This document shows positions 21,872-33,673 of a DNA stretch of 64,000 nucleotides, piece after piece; within the stretch, counting starts at the first letter, position 1, and each line of letters starts with the position of its first letter. This stretch comes from Chytridium lagenaria. Taxonomy: Eukaryota > Chytridiomycota > Chytridiomycetes > Chytridiales > Chytridiaceae. Location: contig JAHLKC010000052.1 of assembly GCA_025449115.1 (NCBI GenBank), positions 62,001 to 126,000 on the forward strand, written 5' to 3'. The translations under genes and the position numbers were made by a program. The notes below the pieces were generated by a model, which worked only from the letters and a program-made list of their open reading frames with translations, made no database searches and was not told the DNA's origin.

Positions 21872-22587
21872 CCTTCTCCTCATGCATGGTTGCGCAGAGA
21901 AACGCGTGCGGTGGGCTCGTACGAGTGTGTGGCTGGGATAGTGGACTCGCCAAGCCTGATGCATTGTACACTTATTCATAGAACATCCCGTCGTAATAAG
22001 GAGTCTAAAATGACTAGTGGTCCCATTAACGAAGATGAAGCCCTGTTCTGAAAGGAAGCCATGTGGGACATCCATTAATAGCTGGATTTAAAAGACAGCC
22101 CCTCAAGGTTTCGGCGTCAGTCGTTTTTATCGGTAAAAATATTGTGATCCGCGATCCCCTAAGCCCTTACAATATGAGCTTAATTCAGTGACGGTGGTTT
22201 GGCATTATCTTTAGCCTTTATTGTTTAACATTTTGAATGGTATTCACCAAAGCGAATGTGTTTTAGATTTGGGTTGGTTACTCGCACGGAACCATGTATC
22301 AAAAATGGGCGTCTGTTACTTTTGAATTAAATACCAGTCTGACTCTCTATCCTTATCAATATTATTATGGAGGGACCAAAAAAAAAAAGGTAGCATTACA
22401 CACCCAAGAACCAAACTAAAAACGATCAATTGTAAAGTTGCCCTTTTTTTTTTCTTTCTCTCAATTCCGCAAAAGCCAAAAAACCTGTCTTTCCACACGT
22501 TTCCAAACCCCGTCTCCTCAAACAAAGGGGAGCTGGTTCCAAAAACCCTCGGCTCCGTCCTTTCCCGTCAGCTTATTAATTGAGGAA
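21872..22587 (+). repeat. Dispersed repeat C, copy 1
   Basis: About 0.7 kb, non-coding. The same sequence recurs in opposite orientation at 29855-30500. Shared blocks include GTGTGGCTGGGATAGTGG, GTGACGGTGGTTTGGCATTA (partly shared), GGCGTCTGTTACTTTT, AATTAAATACCAGTCT, GGAGGGACCAAAAAAAAAA, AATTCCGCAAAAGCC and CAGCTTATTAATTGAGGAA. The copies differ by many small substitutions and gaps (roughly 75-85% alike by eye). No protein is recognisable, and I see no terminal inverted repeats. Confidence 0.75.
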
Positions 22588-24505
22588 TCCGTCAAACAAC
22601 GCCGTACACAACGCCTTCCCCCCCAGCCCCCTTTAAGCCTTATCCTTTGGCCAACAAAAACGTGAGGGGTCAAATGTTTCTGTAAAAAGACATTTTAGTG
22701 TTGACGGTGTGTTTTATACGAAGGAAAGGGACCCTGAGAGGATCCCCGATAGCGGGGTCTTGGTTGAGAGTTGAGATCCCTTTTTTTGAAGGTCACAACG
22801 CATGGAAACGTGGACAGAGTCTTTCTCCAGAAAAAAACAGAAAGAAAAAACAGAAAGTAAAAAAAGAAAAAAGAGAAAAAAGAAAAAAAAAAAGTCAAAG
22901 GAAATAACTTCCTTTTCCTCAATGTTCTCCAAAAAAGGTCGCATCACCCGCCGCCGCCCCCGCATCCTTGGATCACATCATTGCACACCTCCAGTCGTGA
23001 TTTCCATTGCATCCCACCCAAAGTTGTCACTCCTCCGCCCGAGTCCACCCTGCTGAGCACTCTTTCATTGGCTGATTAGCTTGGGGGGAGCGGCGCTGAT
23101 CAACTCGTTTTAGACTTCCGACTGGGCGGATACACATGCCTTAATTGAACAGGGGCCGCAGGTTTTGGTTCTGGGCTCATTCACCGACGGGGTTAAATTG
23201 AGGAGCGCTGTCCGCCCCTCTCGAGTCATCGTCCGTTACATTAATCCAGGGGTTGTAAGAGCTGATCTTGTGCTCCGATGACTCGACGTTTCTTCTGTTT
23301 TAGATTTTCCGTGATGGCCCAACGGTGATAAACGTCAGACAGTTTCTTGAAGCATAAGCAGCATGAGCAATCAAATAAACCGTCAACAACGTCAAGGCGC
23401 TTTGTACTTTTTTTGGTTCTTTTTAGACTTGGTGGGGTCTGGGCCCCTGTAATGGAACCCACCGGGTTTCCTTTCCCAACCTCGATAATTGAACTCATGG
23501 ACGATGGTCCACACTTTTTTGTTTTTTACCTTCTCGTCAATGTTTGCTATAAAAAAACTAAGCAGGTGAAAAACAAGTTCAAGTGAAGAATACGTGGGAG
23601 ATGTACAAGCATCCGGCCGAACCCTTTCTGGATGTTTAGGAGCTTCCGAGCGATCGAAAACGTTGGGAAGGCATTTCCATTCTAACGGAATTAGTGTGTA
23701 AAATGATAAATTTCCTGGAGGTTTCTTAACACCAAAGAAAGGGGCCATGTGGTCATTTGAGGACAACGATATCCGGTTATTATGATGTAATAAAAATCCA
23801 TGTCGTTGATGACAGCAATGCGCATGCGTCTGCAGGAAAAAAGAAAAAGGTCAAAATGGCGTTTTCCTTAAAAAAAAAGAAAGAACGAAACTAGTCTTTG
23901 AGGAGTCAACTTCCAAGAAATCTGAGTCATGATTCCACCGGTGGAAATGACGCGCGCGCAACAAAACAAAAAAACCTTCTGGTGTTAGTGCAACAAGATC
24001 ATAAAAAGGGTGGAAACCACAATATATATATTTCTTTAGAGATGTACGGTGCGAGAACTCTTTTTTTGCACGAAAAAAAAAGGAAAAGGGATGGGGGGCG
24101 GGGATATATAACCAAAAAGATAGATTCTGTGCGTGGGGAGAAAGTGGTCAGGGCAGAAACGACAACGGGCTGTGTGTGCGATAAATATTAAAGAGAAAAA
24201 GAGTCCGATATATAGGTAGTTACGATAAAAGGAGCGGGCGTACGGAGGCGCTAACATATAAAAAATAAAAAGAAATGATGCAGAGCCTGGATACTACAAG
24301 TGACAAGCAAGAGATATATAATTTAGGCTCTGAAATCCTCATCAGGAAAATAAATTCCATGTTCACTCTCCCCCGTCGAATAAAAAAGGTAACAAAATCA
24401 AGAAAAATAAAAGTAAACCAGGGCATTCAATACACCCGAAAAGGACGCAGCGGGTTAAAAAAACCCAAAAGGAAGTAAATAGTTTTTGCTCAAAACTCCG
24501 ATATT
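22588..24505. other. Intergenic, no gene recognised
   Basis: About 1.9 kb with A-rich runs (22835-22895, 23870-23890, 24070-24090) and no conserved reading frame. Its right part is the 3' flank of the copper-fist gene. I find no tRNA or other RNA gene. Confidence 0.4.
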
Positions 24506-26590
24506 CTACATTGAATGCTGTCTCGGTGGATTCTGAGAAGGCGTCATCTCGTAAGCGGCTAAATGCAACGCAACTTCCTCAAACATCAGCTCCCTTTGTC
24601 TCTTGTCGGTTTCATAGTTAGGGTATTTGTCTTTAATGCCCATCATCACTGTCTTAACGGTATCATTGTAAGTTTCAGTCATGACAAATGTGCCATGGGA
24701 TGACGCTAACGAATGGGAAGGCATGGACGAGGATGGGACGATGGGTGGTGAATACCGTTGATCAAGGCCGTGGAGGAGGGAGTGTGACAGTGGGATGTGA
24801 CGCGGCGGTGGTTGAGCAACAGCTGCAGAGCCTGAAAAGGACCTTTGAAAGCCATTGGCGTTGTGAAAGTGGTTATGGTTGATTATAGGCCTTTGATGAT
24901 TGGGAGTAACAAAGTGGTGTGACACGACGGAATGATCCATCCCGCCAAGGAGAAGGGAGGTCGAGTTGCTTGCGACAGCGGCGACAGTGTTGGTGGAGGA
25001 GGAGGGATTGTACTGAAAGGGAGACGCGATGGTGGTTGTAGGGAGTATGTGTTGACCCATCTTTGTAAAGTCTGAGGTGATTGGATCTGAAGGGGCCCTG
25101 TGAAGCCTGGCACCAACAAGGTTTGGGGCATTCTCCTCCACTCTCTGTCGTTTTCGCAAGGCTTGTTGATGATGTTGCAGTGGCACTGATGGAATGGTTG
25201 GTGGAAGCGTCGGTGGGGGGGCTATCGATCCGATTGAAGATGCCGTATCGTCAAAGTCAATGTTAATTGATGATGTCAGGCTGCTCTGGTTGCCAAAAGA
25301 GTATAGCCCGTTATGGTTGTTCGGAGCCTGGTTAGACGGAGAAGTTCGACTAGAGCTGGAAAAACTGCCTCTCCGAACAGGAAACACCTGCCCTTGGTTC
25401 AAAGCCAAGTTCCGCATAGCATCCGCTGTCTCAATCTGAATCTGATAGAAAGTTAATTAGCCCTCCTGATCACTATACAGCAGAAAAAGAAAGTGATTAC
25501 GATTGAAGTAGAGATGAAAACTCACAGCAGCATCAACGAGAGCGGAAGCCCTTCGATCCGCAAGATTCCCATCACCGTGCATGGATTCATGTGGAATAAA
25601 CGGCATTTGTGCAAGCATATCGAGAGCATCTAGCTGTGGTGTCCCACTCGACGACGACACACCTGGTGACGGCATCGGCGACGCATTCAGAGGAGACACT
25701 TCCCGTGGCTCGGAAGAGAAACGTGTTGCATCCCCAAAAAGATTAGGCGAATGTCTGTGTATGGGCGGTTTTGATGACGATGTTACGGAAGGTAAGGATG
25801 ACGATATTGGGAGAATAGGCCGTAGGATTTGCGAGGAGGAGGTTGGATGCGAGGGTGGGACTACGGGAGCGCTGACGGGTGGTGATTTTCCAAGCTCAGA
25901 CTGAGGTGATGGTTGGGCTGCAGAAACAATTAACGTTTAAGTTTAAAACTTTAATATGCTTCTAAAAAGTTCACAGGAACGTTTCAACTCACTATTTGGT
26001 GCGCGTGGTCTTTTTTTTCGTCCAGGTTCCATCCGGCTCTGTTGAAATGCATCCATGCCAACGAGATGGGCCGGAATCAAAGTATCGCTAACAGTTCCTT
26101 CTTTGCTTGTAATGTGAACAGTGAGGCTGCAACCACCCGGCACCCTTAGTAGGGCAATGGTCTCTGGTACATTGACGGTTTTGTTGACAATAAGGATGGA
26201 GTTGTTGGATAAGCGAACTAGAGAAACGCGCATTATCAAAGTCAATAAGATGAGGATAGAAAAGACAAGTAAAAAAAGCGATAAATTACGCATGTGCGCC
26301 TTTCAACTCACGTTCGATCTTGTCGTTGCCGTAAACATCGGGCGTTTGAAGGTCTCTATCAGATCCAGGATGCCTTTAAAGCAGATCAGAAAGGGGGGAA
26401 AAGGCGAGGTCAAAGGTCCAGAGTAAAAAGGAAGAGATAAGATGGTTGAACTATGAAAAGGGGACGAAACAGAGAGAATTGCGTCAACTCACAAGGGAAA
26501 GAGCGGTCTCTCGACGTGTGAGCAGGTATGAGCGCGATGGCCCCGTTGGCATTTCAAGCAGGCAAATTTGAGGTTGGCGGCGATGATCAT
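24506..26590 (-). CDS. Copper-fist-type transcription factor
   Basis: This is a probable nuclear DNA-binding regulator. From the ATG at 26590 the protein begins MIIAANLKFACLKCQRGHRA and goes on HTCSHVERPLFPL. Cys11, Cys14, Cys23 and His25 stand exactly at the positions of the copper-fist zinc ligands, and GHR is present, which fixes the start. Introns are at about 26506-26412, 26336-26222, 26003-25919 and 25525-25450. Exon 2 (HPGSDRDLQTPDVYGNDKIE) lacks the usual GRP basic patch and second cysteine set. Exon 3 carries a compact unknown domain (LRLSNNSILIVNKTVNVPET, VPGGCSLTVHITSKEGTV) ending with the basic GRKKRPRAPN. The rest is Ser/Pro/His-rich and disordered, and the C terminus has VKTVMMGIKDKYPNYETDKR and FEEVALHLAAYEM. 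There are no frame breaks; about 570 residues. Copper dependence cannot be claimed: the Cys-x-Cys copper-cluster pairs are not evident. Confidence 0.8.
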
Positions 26591-29500
26591 GTTGAATGTG
26601 TGATGGTGGATCGGGGCAGGGAGACACGGGCAGGGAAGAAAGAAAAAAAAGACTTGACAAAGGGGGTGACGATTCAAAGCAGAGCTTCCAAATGGGTTGA
26701 AGATGTCGATGTCCGGTGGAGGACGCCAACACTCATCGCTGGCGAGGCCCTCAGTGTTGCTCTAATCCCTAATCAGGCGATGCCAGAAGAGGGGGTTGGT
26801 CAGTAGGTAACGGCTCTGTGGTTCCCGCGTGGCCCCCTCCGATGTCTGTCGTTATTCCCTCTGCAGATGTCTAATGCTGTAGAGTCCGGTTCCGCGCTTA
26901 AGAGTTGCACCTCTTTGTGTGAAGAGCACCAGTTTAAGGCTTTTAACCGGGGCAGATGTGGGTACTTTGGAATCCAACTGAAAAAAAAGGAACGGTAGAT
27001 TCACTTGGTGATGAAGTAGGTCCGTAACTTTAAGAGTGATGGTTATCTTCCTCCTTTCCTCTTTCTTCTCTCTCCTCTTTCAGAGTTTGGTGTGCTGAGG
27101 AAAGAAGGGTGCGCCCGAGGGGAGCCTGCTTTTTCTCTTTGGGTGCCTGTAAGGAGTTGTAAATGTGAACGACCTTGGTGCTGCTGTGTTGCGGAGAAGG
27201 GTGTGTGAGTGTGTGTGGGGGGGTGCTGATGCTGATGGTGGTTGGCTGTGGGGGAACAAAGTAGACGGTTTATGGGTGGCTCCTCTTTCTAGGCCCGTAA
27301 AAGCTTGTCCTTATTTTTGCCTCACTTGAGGAGTGAAGTGTGCTGAAGTATTTTGTTGCTGGGGGATGTGTGTGCGTGTATGGACAATGCTTTCCGTATC
27401 GATAATCAACGGACGATGGTGATGGATGACGGTGATGGATGGAGAGGTAGGATGGTTGACCGACGGAGAGGGTGTGAGTTGACGAACAAACCAAGTGCTC
27501 ACAGGAAATGTGGAAGATGGTGAGGGGGTATTAGTTGAATAAGTAGTATTTATTTAGTGCCATTCATTAGCTTGTACTTTTCTTTTCTTTTTTTTTTACT
27601 CTTTTCTTTTTTACTCTTTTCCCTTTTTTACTCTTTTTTCTCTTCTCCCTTTATTTTATTTTTTTTATTGTTTTTATTGATGTCGACGTCACTCATAAGG
27701 CCACAGAGGCTTTCAAATTAGTAATCATCTTTAGTCTTTATTTTAAGGGGGAGAGAGAGAGAGCGAGGAGTGAGAGAGAAAGAGAGGAGGAATCCTTATT
27801 GGGATGGAAGGCTAAAATATATTTTTAATATGGAATGAATCGGCTTGTTTCCGCTTTCCTCCTCTTCTTCCTCCCCATCCTCCTCTTCCTCTCTCTCTCC
27901 TCCTTACCAAGCCTTGAAAATTCTAGTGCAAATCTGGCGATCCGGGTCATTTTGCACTTGAATCTAAAGCCCTGGTTTTGTTCGGCAGAATGAAGATGCA
28001 TTTTTCTCTGGTCCGAACCAAACCAACTCCCCCCTGAAGCCTTAAAGGGTGAAACGATTTGTTTATTTTATTTTTAAAAATGTTTAAAATAAAACCCATT
28101 TCGAGTCTATTGTTTTTTTTAATGGTTTTTTGCTTGTGGTGGTAAACAAAGTAAATATTTAAATATCCATTGTTATGAGCATGGGAGGCAATATCATGTA
28201 AATATTTACTGTCGGATGCTAAAGTCATGTCGAATGGGCTAATCTTTCGTTCAGGCATTTCGACTGATTTCTCAGATGCACCTATTGTTTTTTATGGAGA
28301 TGACGGAATGAGTATTTCCTTCCCTAAAGTGGTGATGACCATTCAATTGATGCTTCCTATCATCCACCCGTTAGTCGGATCATAGGATTTATCCAGCCCG
28401 GCCGGTGGTGCCTTGAGGCGTTGTTAGTCCAACTTGCTGTTTTGATTTTTGGTTTTCTTTTTGTTTGTATTTAAGAGATTTCAAATGAGCAACGAATGTC
28501 CTCAGCGATGCCTCCAGAGCTTGACTCCTACGAATCAAAAATCGATGCCTACTTTGTCTAAAGTTGCGATTTACGTTGCAGAACACTTGTGGCAATTGAT
28601 AATTGGTTCAAGATGGATAGTTATGAATGCTTAGGACTGAAGTTTTTATCCTATTATTAAATGCAGAGTATTCCAGCGCCACTGTAAACAATTTACCATT
28701 TTAAGAACTAAGAACTTTAAGTTAAAGAATGCAAGTATATCGTTGCACACCTAACTTCAAAACTTCAATAGATTTATCCGGTTTGTTGCTGTCGTAGCTG
28801 TTGATGTTTTCTGATTATCGTTCGAAAAAGTAGCAGAACTTCTGACGATTTAGAATGGTTGGTTTGTGTTGAGTCGCTAAAATCTGGTGTCATCGGAGCT
28901 TTATTCGTACCGTCATAGATCAGTGACTCCATATTATTGAATAATGGAGCCAAAACTTTTTAAGACCTATGCAGAAATACTACTCTTTCCTCCTTTTCCT
29001 CATATTGCTTTCACCATGATAAGTATCCAAAAAGGAATTACGGCTGAGTATCATTCAAAATGGTTCAATATAAATATACATTATGGTGTGCATTTACCAC
29101 TCCTTTTCGGTTTTTGTCCCATCTTTTGGTCTTCCAATAAGACCGTTCAACTCTCTCCATAAGCACCTACAGTAAATGAGTATGATTTCCTATATTCAGT
29201 ACCCACAGTCGCGTCGCGCGCGCGGATTCTCAATTATCAAATATTTATTACTGGAATCATGACTCAGATATTACGTAAAAGCCAGATTTCTTGGAAGTCT
29301 TCAAAAGGATGACTTTTTCAACCTTTTGGCCTTTGGGTGTCTATAAAGATAAAGGCCAAATTTTTATGTCAACTCTGACGAAATTTGGCCCTTTTCGATC
29401 ATTTGGTGTCTGGGAAGCTTGCCTAACTGACGCCAACGACGTCATGGCTGGCCGGCCAAGGCCTGCTGGTGTCTCCCCAATTTTTAAACTGAACATTATC

Positions 29501-29854
29501 TAATTGAAGTGGTTTGTATATGAGGAAAGAAACGCCAGTGTGCTAAGTTGTGAACTACAGGCTCAGACTCTAAAACAAGGGGAGAGAAGACTGCATGACG
29601 GCCTCTTTGGTTGTTATGATAATGAACAGGACTCCCTGCTTTCGCTTTAACACCAGCATCATTTTTGACTTCTGAGTGGATTTTATAAAGAAATGTAAAA
29701 AAAGTGATGAAAAACAAGAATGTCAGGACATCGAAACATCGGTCCAACCCAGACCCAAAGACCAAAAACACACCAAAGAAACCACCCTTTTTTAGATTTC
29801 CACAGAGGCCCTGGATGAGGCTGGGGGCCGGAATCGTGGCTTCGGTGTCGTTTG
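26591..29854. other. Long intergenic region with pyrimidine-rich tracts
   Basis: About 3.3 kb without a recognisable gene. The first kilobase is the 5' region of the copper-fist gene, with GT-rich (27195-27250) stretches. At 27575-27680 there is an almost pure T/C tract built from CTTTTCTTTTTTACT-like units, and 27740-27790 is a GA-rich tract. From 27950 on it is AT-rich with only short frames. A few palindromic CG blocks occur at 29206-29225. No RNA gene recognised. Confidence 0.4.
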
Positions 29855-30500
29855 TTCCTCAATTAATAAGCTGACGGGAAAGGACGGAGCCGAGTGGGGT
29901 TTTTTGAACTAGCTCCCTTGGTTTGAGGAGACGGGGTTTTGAAACGATATGGAAAGACGAGATTTTTGGCTTTTGCGGAATTGAGAGAAAGATGGTTTAC
30001 GGCTGCTATTTTTTTTTTTTTTGGTCCCTCCATGATATTGATTAGAGACTGGTATTTAATTTAAAAGTAACAGACGCCCACCAACGAGACATGAGGTTTG
30101 TAAGAGTCAACCAACCAACCACAAATCTAAAACACATTCATAAAACAATAGCTTAGACAACGAGGGTAAAGGTAATGCCAAACCACCGTCCTGAAGAAGC
30201 CATTTTAAGGGGATCGTAATTTTACCGATAAGAACAACTCAAGCCGAAACCTCGCTTTATTAACGAGTATCCCACATGGGCGCTCCCTCAGATATTCTTC
30301 ACGTAAAGAGTCAGACGCAGGGAAACAGGGCTTCATTTTTGTTAATGGGTTATGGGACTTCTTACAGACTCCTTACGACGTGATGTACTAGAATATTAAG
30401 GGTACAATGCGTCGGGCTTGGCGAGTCCCACTATCCCAGCCACACACACGCGAGCCCACCGCATGCTCTCTACTTTGCAAGCGCAACCATGAGGAGAAGG
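29855..30500 (-). repeat. Dispersed repeat C, copy 2 (inverted relative to copy 1)
   Basis: This is the reverse complement of the block at 21872-22587, starting at TTCCTCAATTAATAAGCTG and ending near GCGCAACCATGAGGAGAAGG. The two copies, pointing towards each other, enclose about 7.3 kb that includes the copper-fist gene. It is non-coding in both copies. Confidence 0.75.
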
Positions 30501-30956
30501 GAAAGGATTTGAAGTACCCGCCGACTTGCTGCAGTGCAAAGTGGAACACCTTGTTGCAGTTCAATGGTTGGAGCGAATGAGACAGAATGAACAAGCTGGG
30601 GAGAAGGAAGACGTGCCCACCGACGTGTCGGGCGAACCGGTGCATGTAATGACCGAAACGGGGTATCATTAATCAATGGGTCATTTATGACGGGTGGTGA
30701 GCGGATCCTTTATTTTTGTGTTAGAATCGCAAACATCTTTTTCTCAGTCTCCCCACACGAGAGTACAAGGTACTCTCTTGTGGGACGTTACGGATGTAAG
30801 TAGGCAATAACAGTTGACATATGCATATGCATGATATTTTTTTAAAAATGAAGCAAAAGAAAAGAAAAACAAATACATGAACTAAAAATAAAAAAATCGA
30901 TATAAAATGGGATAAGCATATCATCAACGTCATCATCACACCACCACCGTCATATC
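30501..30956. other. 3' flank of the LEA_2 gene
   Basis: A/T-rich from 30700 on, with A runs at 30840-30900, as expected for a 3' UTR of the minus-strand gene that ends at 30957. No coding is seen. Confidence 0.35.
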
Positions 30957-32981
30957 CTAGGACCAATTCTCATTCGTCTCAGGTGCCATACCAGCTTCCA
31001 CAGGCACCACCGGAGGAACAATATCATTCCGCTGACGGGATTGCGCATTCGCCGATACGACTGCTGGTGGTGCTGCTGCCTTCTGTGTTTTTCGATTATG
31101 ACGGCCAGAGGGGGCTGGAGAGACTGGTGCAACAGAGTCCTGCGGAACCACAGCGTCGACAGCAGGCGAGACAACAGGTTTGGAGGACTTTAGAGTTGGT
31201 GGGACGATGGTGTCCACAGCTGGTTTAGTAGTCTTGACAGACGCCTTTGCCTTGGCCTTTCTACCATTATCAACATGAGCTTCACCAGCAATGGGCTTAG
31301 CAGCCTTTTCGTGTTTCCCCGTCTTTGATGGCTGCGTCCCATACCCAGCTTTCTCGACTGCATCCAACACTGCCCCTATCTCATTCACATCGGGTGTCAA
31401 CACGACATCAAAAGATACTTTCTCATCATTAGGGTCGACCATGTCCACGGGAGCCGCAACATCCATATCGATATCAACCTCCATCGTCACATTGTCATCC
31501 ATCGGATCAGCAACCTCGTCTGCCACCATATCCGCGTCCTCCCCTAGCCCTCCACCAACCACCACCTCCTGCTCGCCAACCTGATCCAAAGCAGAATAAA
31601 AATCTGTCACGTCCACAGCATTTCCGGAGACGGACTTTGTTTTCTCGGATTTTGAACCCGTGGATTTGGTTTTGGGTGGAACCGTATTGACGGGGAGGAG
31701 GAGTTGGGAGGTCATGACCTTTGTGATGGCATTGGCGGCGGTGTTGGGGCAGGGGAAGTTGAGTTTGCCGGTGAAGGAGGGTTTGTAGCCAGTCCATTGA
31801 AGGAAGGGTATGGTGAAGGTGGTGGTGTATTCCTATTAAACAAAGGTCAACATCAAAAATTGATGAAGGAGGCGGTTAGGCAAAGAAGAACAAACCAGCT
31901 TAAGATCCTTCTTGTGGGACCCAGGGAACACGCCACAGGATTTGAGCATGAGGATGATGGATTTGTCGGTTAGTAAGTTCTCGGGTGCTGTGACAGTGTA
32001 GTTTAAGGTAATAGGCTGTTACATGGAGAATTTTTTTACGTTAATATGAAAGGCACCGAAATAATAGTTAAGAATAATAAGGACAACTTACCAACACAAA
32101 AGTAGTGTTCTCAAAAGCCTTAAAGTTGGTGTTAAACACGCTTCCACCCGCAACAGCGTTCTCCGTCTTATTTCCTTGCTCGTCAATGAGATTACCCTAT
32201 ATCAAATAATATTAGAACGTATGCAAAAAGTCGGCGCCACCATGTAAAAAATGAGGAAAAAAAAAAATACGAACCCTAATGTTAATCTCATCCACTTGCA
32301 AACTAAAGTAATTCGGGGAATACACACTCCCGTTAATTGCCATATCAAATACCGCCACAAACGGTTTCTCTTTAGACGCCTCTCCCACCTCCCCAATTTC
32401 CTGGAATCCTTTTGACCCTACTGGGATGTACGGATCCGATATAATAACCTTTGGTTGTCGTGGGAACGCAAAGAATCCTAACAGGACTAATCCTATGATG
32501 ATGATGAGGAAGAAGCAGCAGAAGGCGGCGCAGCACCCGCCCCGGGTCCTGAAGCAACAACAGTAGCGACGGATACGACGCGGAGGGGGGATGGGGGCGG
32601 TTGTGGTGGCATAGCTGGGGAAGTGGGAGTCTTTGGAAGCGTCGGGGAGGCGGTTGTAGCCTTGAGCGTCTGTGGTTTGTGGTTAGCGTTGGTTTGGTGT
32701 AATGAGATGCATTGAGGTAAACTAATGGTGCATGCATACAGCAGGCAACGCAACTATCCTTAAGAAAGTTTCTTGCAATGCAACCGTCGCCTTCTCATTA
32801 GAATGCGGCCTATTAAGACCATAAAGCCTCTAGCTCTACATTATCTAATCCCACCCAATCCTTCCCAGCCCCGTCCCATACAATAAGTTCAACCATCCAC
32901 CTTAACCATCTATGCGTACATTTATAACCATAATTATATCAACACAAACACCAACCACTCACAATTGATAGCAGACGACAT
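30957..32981 (-). CDS. LEA_2-domain single-pass membrane protein with acidic and basic tail
   Basis: This is a fungal late-embryogenesis-abundant (LEA14-type) membrane protein. From the ATG at 32981 it reads MSSAINYAQGYNRLPDASK across a long first intron. After PIPPPRRIRRYCCC and a Cys-rich juxtamembrane patch it has one membrane segment (FFLIIIIGLVLLGFFAF). The extracytoplasmic/luminal beta-sandwich follows: FVAVFDMAINGSVYSPNYFS, EINIR, GNLIDEQGNKTENAVAGGSV, FKAFENTTFVL, PITLNYTVTAPENLLTDKSI and LMLKSCGVFPGSHK. The rest (about 300 residues) is unusual: an Asp/Val-rich acidic stretch (DPMDDNVTMEVDIDMDV), then a Lys/Ala/Pro-rich basic tail (GRKAKAKASVKTTKP). It ends at 30957. Introns are at about 32252-32195, 32091-32025 and 31899-31833. 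No frame breaks. Such proteins are thought to bind lipids or help in stress; the role here is not known. Confidence 0.8.
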
Positions 32982-32989
32982 GGCTGAAT

Positions 32990-33445
32990 TCAGTTTACTT
33001 CAAAAACTTGTCTTCCGTCTTCAATGCTTTGCCGCTCAAACGTGTCTGGACGCTTTCGACGGAATTCTACGAAAAGCCGGGAGATTGTGATGACTAGTGG
33101 AGAATGATGGAGGGGTGGAAAGCGTGATGGGGTTGATGTGGTGGTGATGGAGGCGGGAGTTGAGAGGGGAGACAGCGACGGCTGATGAGGATGGGTTTTT
33201 TGATGGATGGAAAGGAATGTCTTTGTGTTCAGTTGCGATAGCAGACACATGAGGTTGTCAAAAGAGGTTTCTTTCCTCCTTTTCTCAATTGGTGGTGATG
33301 GTTCTAGTTTGCTGTTGATCAGGACAGATAAGTGATATGGCTCGCGGCTACGCCTGTTCTTTGGCGATGAGGTGTCGTCGGCATGAGGGTATCTGGATCT
33401 ATGGGAAGCTGTTTGGTAGAAAACATCTTGCTCGGGAATTGGCAT
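32990..33445 (-). CDS. Hypothetical protein, about 150 residues
   Basis: An ATG at 33445 opens MPIPEQDVFYQTASHRSRYP and runs to a stop at 32990 with coding-like codon use. It is Ser/Pro/Thr-rich, with ISRLFVEFRRKRPDTFERQ near the C terminus. The frame is open upstream to about 33673 but without a better start. It ends nine bases before the LEA_2 start codon on the same strand, so it may instead be a long 5' leader of that gene. I do not recognise it. Confidence 0.35.
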   Translation of the reverse strand: MPIPEQDVFYQTASHRSRYPHADDTSSPKNRRSREPYHLSVLINSKLEPSPPIEKRRKETSFDNLMCLLSQLNTKTFLSIHQKTHPHQPSLSPLSTPASITTTSTPSRFPPLHHSPLVITISRLFVEFRRKRPDTFERQSIEDGRQVFEVN

Positions 33446-33615
33446 GATGATGGATGCAACGGATGGACATCTCAGCGCTGTATGTGTGTTTCTTTTAAAG
33501 ACAGAATCTCCCTGTTGTTTTAAAAGTATTTTAGATAAATTGAATGCACACCTTTCAATTTCTGCAAGATTTATTGTTAACTCATATCCCCGGCGAACAT
33601 CGTGGAAGCGGCTTT

Positions 33616-33657
33616 CACCATATCGGCGTTTATATTCACCATATCGGCGTTTATATA
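33616..33657. repeat. Two-copy 21-bp tandem repeat
   Basis: The unit CACCATATCGGCGTTTATAT plus one base occurs twice head to tail. It is in frame with the open reading stretch upstream of the hypothetical protein. No function evident. Confidence 0.7.
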
Positions 33658-33673
33658 TGTTTCTGCACTTCAC

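Noticed and set aside
29200..29230. CG-rich palindromic block as a possible origin or RNA hairpin
   Set aside because: Too short and isolated to support any function.
21872..30500. Repeat C pair as terminal inverted repeats of one large transposon carrying the copper-fist gene
   Set aside because: The repeats are diverged, no transposase or target duplication is present, and the enclosed gene is an ordinary regulator.
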